Of a stretch of DNA of 5,853 nucleotides, positions 1 to 5,657 are shown in pieces. Origin of the DNA: JAWXCH01 sp034440595 (GTDB lineage Bacteria; Planctomycetota; Planctomycetia; Pirellulales; JALHPA01); NCBI GenBank assembly GCA_034440595.1, contig JAWXCH010000367.1:1-5853 (forward strand), given 5' to 3'. Below the pieces are notes generated by a model. That model ran no database searches. It saw nothing but the letters and a program-made list of their open reading frames with translations, and was not told the DNA's origin. Positions within the stretch are counted from its first letter, which is position 1, and each line of letters begins with the position of its first letter. The position numbers were made by a program, and so were the translations under genes.

Positions 1-1304
1 AGGTCTTCCATCGGTGCCAGCGACGTGCCGACGAACACTTCACGCCCCTTGCCAATAAGGCCCGAAGCCCATTCCGCCGTTTGGACATCACCAAGGGCGT
101 GGAATATTTTCGTCGCAAAGTTGGTGAGCAAGGCATCAGCCTGGTGCCTGCCGGTATCACCCTTCATGCTCATGTAGTAGCTGTGCAGCGATTGCGTCAG
201 GACCACCATGCAGCCCCTATGACTGCGGCACTGAGCCAAGTAATGCGCGTCATAGCTGTTCACGAACTGCGCATATTCATCAGCCCAGATCACCACCACA
301 GGGTCTTCGTTTTGCGTCTTGCGACGCAGCACGCGACGTTGCACCAAGTATTTCCAGCCCGAAGCGATCAAGGCTCCCATGTCGCCCCATTCCGCCGGGG
401 CCATGTCCACGATCACCCACTTGCCTGCCAGCATGGCATCGGGGCTTACATTGGTACTGGTGCTGACCAGTTCCCGAATGATGCCCGTGTTGAACACATG
501 CAGGACGCCCATGACCCCGGTCATGATCGAAGAACGGGTCTTTTCCGCCATCGCCGGAAATTCACCGAGCCAGTAATCGGTTGCGAGTTGGAAATCATGC
601 GACTCCACTCCCGGTTTTTTCTTCTCGAAAGCATCGGCGAGGCACTGGTTGCAGAAGCCCGCTCGCCATTCCGGCGTTGCAATCTGTCCAGGACTCATGG
701 CTGCGGTGCTGATGAACTTCTGAATAGCGGGGGCCGATACCGAACCCGTTGCCAGCCGGACGATTTCAACGGCGTTGTAAATCATCCGCTCTTGTTCACG
801 CTCCCAGAAATCCGCGCTCTCCCCGCCCTTGGTATCCGAGGCCCGAAGCGTTTCGGCGATGACCGTGATGCAGCGTGTGACATCCCGCGTATAGCCACCC
901 ATTTCAAGGACATAGCCAAGGAAGTTGAATCGGAGCGGCGTAGTCGGCGAGAAGACAAGCAAGTCGTCCCCACGCCCCGCCGTCTCAAAGATTTCCTGCC
1001 ACATTGTGAGGTCCTCCGGTTTCGCGGCGAGTATTAACCCGCCTGAACTTCGATGCTGGACAATGGCTTGAGCGATTTCACGACCGCTTGAGCTGGTCTT
1101 GCCCGATCCGGCACGCCCGGTGATGCTGACCCCGCCGTTAAGCAGGTCCCTCAACGTGAATGGGTTGCTCGGTGACCATTGCAGTAGCGGGATATCCAGT
1201 GGTTCCTTCGATTTCCTCACTGGCCTGCTCAATCGCTTCTCCAGTCGCCGCGCTACTATCAGCCCCATCACGATCAGGGCCAGTAGGATTGCTGACTGTT
1301 CCAT
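1..1304 (-). CDS. VirD4/TraG-like type IV coupling ATPase (3' end beyond window)
   Basis: Inner-membrane ATPase that in this family links the relaxosome to a type IV secretion channel during conjugation. The frame is open for 434 codons and runs off the left edge. Residues 4-18 form one hydrophobic segment, then a basic stretch. Walker A is GRAGSGKT (63-70). Walker B is VVVIWADE (336-343). VVLTQS (367-372) and the AQCRSHRG segment (357-364) fit the TraG/TraD C-terminal ATPase half. The insert between the Walker motifs is the usual place of the all-alpha domain. ATG 1304 is the only plausible start: an in-frame TGA lies about ten codons upstream, and GGAAAGGG sits 6 bases before the ATG. The gene begins 167 bases inside the preceding 119-residue gene, in another frame. 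One N-terminal membrane segment is fewer than the usual two of VirD4-type proteins. The family call is firm; the exact system is unknown. Confidence 0.93.
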   Translation of the reverse strand, partial: MEQSAILLALIVMGLIVARRLEKRLSRPVRKSKEPLDIPLLQWSPSNPFTLRDLLNGGVSITGRAGSGKTSSSGREIAQAIVQHRSSGGLILAAKPEDLTMWQEIFETAGRGDDLLVFSPTTPLRFNFLGYVLEMGGYTRDVTRCITVIAETLRASDTKGGESADFWEREQERMIYNAVEIVRLATGSVSAPAIQKFISTAAMSPGQIATPEWRAGFCNQCLADAFEKKKPGVESHDFQLATDYWLGEFPAMAEKTRSSIMTGVMGVLHVFNTGIIRELVSTSTNVSPDAMLAGKWVIVDMAPAEWGDMGALIASGWKYLVQRRVLRRKTQNEDPVVVIWADEYAQFVNSYDAHYLAQCRSHRGCMVVLTQSLHSYYMSMKGDTGRHQADALLTNFATKIFHALGDVQTAEWASGLIGKGREVFVGTSLAPMED

Positions 1305-1497
1305 AACGGACCCTTTCCAGTTCCAAGGTCATTTCCATCAGTTCGAGTTGTCGTTGATGCTCGCGCTCTTCCAGCACTTGCCGCATGGCGGTTGCGTACA
1401 TGGCGTGCGCCATGCCGTACCCGTAGAGCAAAACGCACAGCCCCAAAGCCATGCCCCAGATAAAGACATTGAACATGAGGTCAAAAAGACTAAGCAT
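1138..1497 (-). CDS. Small membrane protein with coiled-coil-like tail, transfer cluster
   Basis: I do not recognise the family of this 119-residue protein. Residues 8-30 are a strong hydrophobic segment (around VFIWGMALGLCVLLYGYG). A charged Glu/Arg/Leu-rich helix follows (about 39-66) and could form a coiled coil. The last 50 residues are acidic, low in complexity and probably disordered. AGGAGG at 1507-1512, 9 bases before the ATG, is a near-ideal ribosome site lying inside the upstream 68-residue gene. The start overlaps that gene by 8 bases. Codons from about residue 65 onward overlap the coupling ATPase gene in another frame, so the tail sequence may be shaped by the ATPase frame. Its position suggests an accessory of the coupling protein, perhaps a membrane partner. 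That role is inference. Confidence 0.72.
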   Translation of the reverse strand: MLSLFDLMFNVFIWGMALGLCVLLYGYGMAHAMYATAMRQVLEEREHQRQLELMEMTLELERVRYGTVSNPTGPDRDGADSSAATGEAIEQASEEIEGTTGYPATAMVTEQPIHVEGPA

Positions 1498-1696
1498 CGT
1501 TGCACTCCTCCTGTTGGACGGGACCGTTTTCTGACTGCCGCTGGAGATGCGCCCGATAGGCCGTCTTGAGGGGTTTCAGTTTTTCTTGCCGACTGTGATG
1601 CCATCCATACATCAGGTCGGCTGCAATCTCAGCCGCGAACGCGTAGGTCATGATAAACATGCACCCAGCGAAGGCGATTCCCATGAAATCCCACAT
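1490..1696 (-). CDS. Small one-pass membrane protein, transfer cluster
   Basis: This is a 68-residue protein of unknown family. Residues 4-24 are hydrophobic (IAFAGCMFIMTYAF core), followed by a cytoplasm-like basic and polar tail. The ATG at 1696 has GGAG about 8 bases upstream. The gene starts 44 bases after the ParB-like stop, and its TAG overlaps the next gene's ATG by 8 bases, the arrangement expected for translational coupling. The ordered layout and good ribosome sites argue that it is real despite its length. With its neighbour it makes two small membrane proteins directly before a coupling ATPase that has only one membrane segment of its own, so a role in anchoring or assembling that ATPase is possible but unproven. 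Confidence 0.68.
   Translation of the reverse strand: MWDFMGIAFAGCMFIMTYAFAAEIAADLMYGWHHSRQEKLKPLKTAYRAHLQRQSENGPVQQEECNDA
1507..1512 (-). promoter_or_regulatory. Strong ribosome binding site for the 119-residue gene
   Basis: The minus strand reads AGGAGG here, 9 bases before the ATG at 1497. It lies within the coding part of the 68-residue gene and fixes the start of the overlapping 119-residue gene. Confidence 0.7.
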
Positions 1697-1740
1697 GATG
1701 CTTGCTCCGTGCGGTTAAAGTTGAGTCTTGTGTCCGAGGG

Positions 1741-2529
1741 TCACTGCTTGCGCGATTTGTCCTTCATCACCGCCGCGAAGGTTCGGGCGTCTAGTCCTTG
1801 CTCTCTGGCCTTCCTGGCCTCCTTTTGCGCTTCGCCGACTGCCTCGATGAATTCATCAAGCGACAGTTCTTGTCCGGTGGCCGTGATGCTCACGCCGGAA
1901 GACAACGGGCAAGCAATGCGCTTCGTCCGCACTTGCGGCGAAGCTGCCTTGCGCTGCTTGCGGAGATGGTCGGCCAGGCCGTCTCGCGACGTGCCCGAAT
2001 CCTTCAGACGCAGCAATTCCGCTTGCTGCTCGGTTTTGGCGCGGCTGATCTCGTAACATGTCGTGATGCCGATGCGGCCCGCTTCAAGCGCGTCCTGCAC
2101 GTCCTTAATGCAACGGGTGGGCGAGAGATATTTGGTGACGGAGGACTCCGAGAGCTTCAGATGTTGCGCCAGGTCCTTGTTCGTCCAGCCGTGGTTGAGC
2201 CGTAGCAATTCCTCATAGGCTCGCCATTTCTCACTGTCGGTGAGGTCCGCCCGATGGATATTTTCCGTCAGTTGGAAGACCCTCACCTGCGATTCGGTTA
2301 ACGGCTCGTCATTGATAACGACCTCAAGTTCCTTGAGGCCGACGAGCGTTGCCCCACGAAACCGCCGCTCACCCGCGATGAGCGTCCCGTCGGATTGGGC
2401 CAGGACCGGTTGAAGCTGTTTGGCCTTGAGCGACTCACCGAGAAGGCGAAGTTCTGCTTCGTCGAAATGTCGCCTTACCTGCGAGGCGATTTTGAACCAA
2501 GCGAGTGGCTTGCGAGTTAGGACTGCCAT
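1741..2529 (-). CDS. ParB/Spo0J-family DNA-binding protein
   Basis: This 262-residue protein has the ParB layout: an N-terminal ParB/sulfiredoxin-like domain with GERRFRGA (53-60) and LTENIHRADL (88-97), the two boxes that bind CTP in this family. A helix-turn-helix follows at about 115-135 (WTNKDLAQHLKLSESSVTKY). A charged C-terminal region (about 220-262) may mediate dimer formation. ParB proteins bind parS-type sites and act in plasmid or chromosome partition; some relatives regulate transcription. The start at 2529 is chosen because AAGGAG (2536-2541) sits 6 bases before it; the frame extends to a TTG at 2598 but without support. No ParA is in the window, and the gene leads a cluster that ends in a conjugation ATPase, so a regulatory role in transfer is as plausible as partition. 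The family call is firm; the role is inferred. Confidence 0.9.
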   Translation of the reverse strand: MAVLTRKPLAWFKIASQVRRHFDEAELRLLGESLKAKQLQPVLAQSDGTLIAGERRFRGATLVGLKELEVVINDEPLTESQVRVFQLTENIHRADLTDSEKWRAYEELLRLNHGWTNKDLAQHLKLSESSVTKYLSPTRCIKDVQDALEAGRIGITTCYEISRAKTEQQAELLRLKDSGTSRDGLADHLRKQRKAASPQVRTKRIACPLSSGVSITATGQELSLDEFIEAVGEAQKEARKAREQGLDARTFAAVMKDKSRKQ

Positions 2530-2535
2530 TTGTAT

Positions 2536-2541
2536 CTCCTT
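2536..2541 (-). promoter_or_regulatory. Ribosome binding site that sets the ParB start
   Basis: AAGGAG on the minus strand, 6 bases before ATG 2529. It favours this ATG over the upstream TTG at 2598 in the same frame. Confidence 0.7.
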
Positions 2542-2596
2542 TCCATGCACGCTGGTCTTGGTTTCCGACTGATGGGCCTCGTCTCGACTGCCCAGC

Positions 2597-2626
2597 AAAA
2601 CCGTCGGACGCGCAGACCTTCGACGG
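2597..2626 (-). terminator. Possible hairpin with short U run in the parB leader
   Basis: On the minus strand, CCGTCG and CGACGG form a perfect 6-bp stem with a 14-base loop, followed at once by four T. It lies 68 bases upstream of the ParB start. It could be a weak intrinsic terminator for transcripts from the right, or an attenuator. The short stem, long loop and only four T make it weak. Confidence 0.25.
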
Positions 2627-2645
2627 GAGCAGGCATAACGCTTGC
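2627..2645. repeat. 19-bp direct repeat, copy 1
   Basis: Consensus GARCAGSCATAACGCTTGC. It matches copy 2 at 2775-2793 in 17 of 19 positions, with the last 12 bases identical. The copies are 148 bases apart, both upstream of parB. Confidence 0.7.
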
Positions 2646-2684
2646 TCTAAGTCATGACCCCGCAAGATGTTTTGCAGGATGCCA

Positions 2685-2712
2685 AGCCGCCAGGAGAGGG
2701 CGTTTGGCGGCT
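2685..2712. repeat. Inverted repeat, 8-bp arms
   Basis: AGCCGCCA (2685-2692) and TGGCGGCT (2705-2712) are perfect inverted arms around a 12-base loop. There is no T run beside it, so it is not a typical terminator. It could be a protein site or part of a folded recombination site. Confidence 0.6.
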
Positions 2713-2774
2713 AACGCACGCCCTGTGCCAGTCGCAAAAGACTTACCTTTGAGCCAATCATGTTGCGGCTTGGT

Positions 2775-2793
2775 GAACAGCCATAACGCTTGC
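2775..2793. repeat. 19-bp direct repeat, copy 2
   Basis: Partner of 2627-2645. This copy runs into the left arm of the inverted repeat at 2784-2808; copy 1 has no matching right arm. Confidence 0.7.
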
Positions 2794-2808
2794 CGTGCAT
2801 TAGCGTTA
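2784..2808. repeat. Inverted repeat, 7-bp arms
   Basis: TAACGCT (2784-2790) and AGCGTTA (2802-2808) are perfect arms around 11 bases. The right arm is part of a GTTAGGT motif (2805-2811) that fits the integron core consensus GTTRRRY. Confidence 0.6.
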
Positions 2809-3019
2809 GGTGCTGGCGAACAAGTGCCGAAAGAAAATTGATCGGCGCAGACCGGAATTCGGAGACGGGGTTCACAATCAACAGGATTTCAGCCGACCCA
2901 AGGAGGCATAGCCCCAAAAACCAAGTGCAATTGATCTATTTCTGATCAGCTAAGTGCAGCTTCTCCAGAACGCGGCACTTAATCTGCCTCATGCGTCCAT
3001 TCGCTGACGCCGAGCATCC

Positions 3020-3131
3020 CTAAACGGCGTTAGGCACGGTCGACTGGCAGTCCATGCAGTACACATCGCCTCCGTATTTTGCCTTATTGGACAAGCAGAA
3101 CTTGGAGACGTTGTCGGACACGCTGATCCCC
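3020..3131 (-). pseudogene. Out-of-frame C-terminal zinc ribbon of the NERD protein
   Basis: If one G of the GGGG run (plus strand CCCC at 3128-3131) is skipped, the frame continues for 35 residues past Gly282 to a TAG at 3020-3022. It contains SKFCLSNKAKYGGDVYCMDC, which with the upstream CLSCG gives CxxC, Cys293 and a closing CxxC (306 and 309), the usual topoisomerase-type zinc ribbon of NERD proteins. The restored protein would be 317 residues. Either the gene is mutated or the base count in the run is a sequencing error. Confidence 0.8.
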
Positions 3132-3974
3132 GCAGGACAAGCAGGAATGGTTGGATGCTTTCTCTCGTTCCGCCCGCATTTCAGGGGCGGTGGCCTTTGG
3201 GGCGGCGTTGCTGTGAACAGGCAGGATCGAACCGGAGGCGACAGGCTCCTTCGAGAGACCGAACTTGGCGTGCCAGTCGAAGACGGCAGGGGTATGAACG
3301 GCGGCCAGCCGCCTAGCGAAACGCTCCAACGTCGCAGGAGCTACGATTTTAGCAGTGCGCAGTGGGTTGTTGTCGCTGTCTAAATCTTTGTCGATGCGTG
3401 CGGTGATTTGGTCGGCTTTGAGAATGCTGTCCAACCCTTTGATTGTCGTTTTAGGCCGCGTGATGCGGGCGTTCTTGGAAACAAGCACGAGACTTTTGAT
3501 GTCAGGTGTGATGGAGAATCCAAGTCGCTTTGGCAATTCCACCGCCCCGTGATCGAACACTTCTTTGAGGAGGGCACAGTGCTTTCGGTTCTGCTCGAAG
3601 GGCGAAGGTATTCCCCAAGCCTTGCCGCCCAAGAAAGACGAACACTCTCCATGCTCGTTGATGGCGATACCCTCGACGAAATGCTTGCTCTCGCAGACCC
3701 ATATGTCAAGCCAGCGGTTTATGATTATATGGTCGATTTGGGCACTCCATCCATCGTGCTTGATGCGCAGGTCATGGATGACAGACCAGTTGTTCGACTT
3801 GAAGTGAGAATCGATCTCGTAGGCCGCTTCCTTCTCGCCTTTGGCTCCCGCTTGGATGGCTCGGATTTCCTGTTCGATGTTCTTCTTGACCTCCGGCGTC
3901 GCCGAAGGGTGGTTTAGCAGACCGTGAAGGGTTTCAATGTCCTTGCTGTTGTCGTCGGCGGATTTGATGAGCAT
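3084..3974 (-). CDS. NERD-domain nuclease-like protein, frameshifted near its end
   Basis: As read, the frame gives 296 residues. NERD proteins share the fold of restriction-type nucleases and are thought to act on DNA; their exact role is not settled. The domain spans about 41-150: AGAKGEKEAAYEID (42-55), QIDHI with Asp81, and CESKHF with Glu95 and Lys97, which together fit a PD-(D/E)xK site. SLVLVSKNAR (161-170) and IDGLD-like IKGLDSI (178-184) follow, then a Pro/Ala linker. At 278-281 a CLSC pair opens a zinc ribbon, but at the GGGG run the frame slips and ends 15 residues past the following Gly282. Start 3974 is chosen because MLIKSADD is the start I recall for this family and AAAAAGG lies about 8 bases upstream; the frame itself extends to a TTG at 4058. 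A lone gene between a polysaccharide operon and a mobile-element cluster. Confidence 0.85.
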   Translation of the reverse strand: MLIKSADDNSKDIETLHGLLNHPSATPEVKKNIEQEIRAIQAGAKGEKEAAYEIDSHFKSNNWSVIHDLRIKHDGWSAQIDHIIINRWLDIWVCESKHFVEGIAINEHGECSSFLGGKAWGIPSPFEQNRKHCALLKEVFDHGAVELPKRLGFSITPDIKSLVLVSKNARITRPKTTIKGLDSILKADQITARIDKDLDSDNNPLRTAKIVAPATLERFARRLAAVHTPAVFDWHAKFGLSKEPVASGSILPVHSNAAPKATAPEMRAEREKASNHSCLSCGDQRVRQRLQVLLVQ

Positions 3975-4054
3975 TGCGGGTGCCTTTTTCTTGAACGCCG
4001 CAACGGTATAAGGCATGAGGACTTCGGTCAAGAAGTACACAAGCCAGCTCCGGC

Positions 4055-4082
4055 ACAATGGATTGCCTTACAACGGTGTCAA
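4055..4082 (-). promoter_or_regulatory. Possible sigma70-type promoter for the NERD gene
   Basis: A perfect TTGACA reads on the minus strand at 4082-4077. A weak CATTGT follows after a 16-base spacer (4060-4055). It lies about 80 bases before the chosen NERD start. The poor -10 box keeps confidence low. Confidence 0.3.
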
Positions 4083-4138
4083 CGTCTTGATGCTTTGGGC
4101 ATCGGCCGAGATGCAGGGTTAACGTCGCCGCCACCTGG

Positions 4139-4171
4139 AAGTAAACCGCGCCACATCGGTCAAGTAAACCG
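4139..4171. repeat. 10-bp direct repeat downstream of the flippase gene
   Basis: AAGTAAACCG occurs at 4139-4148 and 4162-4171 (CGGTTTACTT on the minus strand), 23 bases apart, just after the flippase stop. The spacing is about two helical turns, as in tandem operator half-sites. Function unknown. Confidence 0.5.
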
Positions 4172-4180
4172 TGGACAACT

Positions 4181-5650
4181 TCATGGCAGCTGTGTGGAAT
4201 GGGACAACTCGGCAAGCCGCAACAAAGACACTTCGCTGACAATACCTCTCATTTGCACCACCCAACAAATAGCAGTACATAAGCACCACAGCACGGCCGC
4301 TACTGCTAACTGTCCAACATCACCCACGCGCAAATAATACGTGAGCATAAGGTGCGCACAGACGCAGGCCGCCGTCATGTAAATCGGAACTCGGACAGCT
4401 CTCCAATAGCTTTTCGCCGGGCAATCAATCATTGGAAGGACAAGACCGAATGTTCGTGGCAAATAAATAATCACCACGAGATTATACAACACCGCAACAG
4501 CATTTAGTCCAATACTGGCTCCTATCAACAGGCCCACTATCCACAACGCCCCAAACTCCAAGGTCATTCGTAGCCGGACTTCCGCACGCCCTAAGACTAA
4601 CAAGATTGTGCTACATAACGCAGTAACAGCTTGAAAGGCGCACGCCGGGGACGCGAGCATAAATAAAACACCGGAAGCGGCCCACTTTTCTGACAGAAGC
4701 AGACTGAAAACGGGATGGTAAGCGGCTGCAATCATCCCCATGGTAGGAATGACTGCAATAGCAAGCAGTTGTGTAAGAATCAAAAACATTGAGCAAATCG
4801 CTTTTGCATCCGTATTCGCAGCCGCACACTGCCCGTATAACACGAACTGAAGTGGCCCTGTGACAAGCATGATGGGTAGGCGGGCGAATTGGAAGGACAT
4901 TGAATAGACGCCCACTGCTGCCGCGCCCAACGCCTTTCCAATCACCAGATTGTCTATAGACCGTGTAAAGAACCCGACAATGTTGACACTTAAGACGTCA
5001 CGCCCGAACGCCAAATGTTCCTTTACGCCTTGAAGATCCCACACCATTGCCGGTACAAACCGCGAAAAATAAAACGTCAAACATAGGCGCATGGCATAGA
5101 ACGCCAACTGCTGCGACACTAACGCCCATGCACCATATCCATACGATGCAACCACAATTGCGGTGCCTATACCAACAGCAATCCCTGCCATTTCAGTCAC
5201 GGCAATACATTTATATTTCTGTGAGCGTTGAAGAGCCGCTCCTGGAACTGAAGATATGGCCTGGGCGAACACCACGAGTCCCAACGTCCGAACAATTGGT
5301 TCCAGTTCCCGTTCATCAAAGACCATGGCCGCAACAGGAGCGAGGATAGCCATCGTAACCGCCAATATACTTCCGAGGATTGCTGATAACCAAAAACAAG
5401 TCGACCAAGTGCCGCGCTCGCTGAGTGGCGTGCGTACTAGAGACATGCCTATTCCGGCATCAGCGATCATCATTGCAAACAAAACGAATGGCATCGCCAT
5501 TGCCACAACGCCATAATCGATTGGCGATAAAAGACGTGCGAGAATTGGCACAGCTAAGAATTGCGCCAATATCCGCAACACGGTGACAGAAGACATGGTT
5601 GCGGTATGCACAACGGTCTTACGGAGTGACAAACCCTGAGCTACATCCAT
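4181..5650 (-). CDS. Wzx/WzxC-type polysaccharide flippase (MOP superfamily)
   Basis: This 489-residue protein is almost entirely hydrophobic, with about 12-14 membrane segments, the size and shape of lipopolysaccharide or exopolysaccharide flippases that move lipid-linked sugar units across the inner membrane. Family features are LARLLSPIDYGVVAMA (37-52), Arg/Asp before the IGKALGAAAVGVYS stretch (237-250), and FARLPIML (255-262). Start 5650 is chosen because the N-terminus LSLRKTVV then matches the typical short lead before the first helix; the frame extends to a TTG at 5728 that overlaps the upstream gene. There is no clear ribosome site, but the upstream stop is only 7 bases away, so reinitiation is likely. 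The gene looks more AT-rich than the parB and transfer genes, which suggests a separate origin. The sugar substrate cannot be told from sequence. Confidence 0.9.
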   Translation of the reverse strand: MDVAQGLSLRKTVVHTATMSSVTVLRILAQFLAVPILARLLSPIDYGVVAMAMPFVLFAMMIADAGIGMSLVRTPLSERGTWSTCFWLSAILGSILAVTMAILAPVAAMVFDERELEPIVRTLGLVVFAQAISSVPGAALQRSQKYKCIAVTEMAGIAVGIGTAIVVASYGYGAWALVSQQLAFYAMRLCLTFYFSRFVPAMVWDLQGVKEHLAFGRDVLSVNIVGFFTRSIDNLVIGKALGAAAVGVYSMSFQFARLPIMLVTGPLQFVLYGQCAAANTDAKAICSMFLILTQLLAIAVIPTMGMIAAAYHPVFSLLLSEKWAASGVLFMLASPACAFQAVTALCSTILLVLGRAEVRLRMTLEFGALWIVGLLIGASIGLNAVAVLYNLVVIIYLPRTFGLVLPMIDCPAKSYWRAVRVPIYMTAACVCAHLMLTYYLRVGDVGQLAVAAVLWCLCTAICWVVQMRGIVSEVSLLRLAELSHSTQLP

Positions 5651-5657
5651 TGGGGGC

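Larger units (their letters stand above)
2530..3019. other. 490-base gene-free, repeat-rich stretch between NERD and parB genes
   Basis: No open frame here has a ribosome site or a recognisable product. The longest minus-strand frame (2917-2711) begins with TTG and runs through the inverted repeats. The stretch holds a 19-bp direct repeat pair, two perfect inverted repeats, integron-like GTTRRRY core motifs and the leader hairpin, each listed separately. I see no clear promoter, although one for the parB cluster should lie here. Confidence 0.5.

Noticed and set aside
81..1037. 318-codon open frame on the plus strand
   Set aside because: It lies opposite the coupling ATPase, whose Walker motifs and family sequence are clear. 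The plus product is His- and Arg-rich with no recognisable domain.
1547..2056. Plus-strand frame of 169 codons
   Set aside because: Antisense to the ParB-like gene and the 68-residue gene; low-complexity Ser/Ala/Arg product with no ribosome site.
2685..2712. Inverted repeat read as an intrinsic terminator
   Set aside because: No T run follows on either strand and the loop is 12 bases long.
2530..2841. 103-codon plus-strand frame in the gene-free stretch
   Set aside because: No ribosome site and no family resemblance; runs through both inverted repeats.
2711..2917. 68-codon minus-strand frame in the gene-free stretch
   Set aside because: Begins with TTG, has no ribosome site, and is built largely from the repeats. 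Kept as non-coding.
3408..3917. Plus-strand frame of 169 codons
   Set aside because: Antisense to the NERD domain, whose catalytic motifs are plain on the minus strand.
3975..4058. N-terminal extension of the NERD gene to a TTG at 4058
   Set aside because: The family-like start MLIKSADD at 3974 has an upstream AAAAAGG, while the extension has neither a good ribosome site nor family-like sequence.
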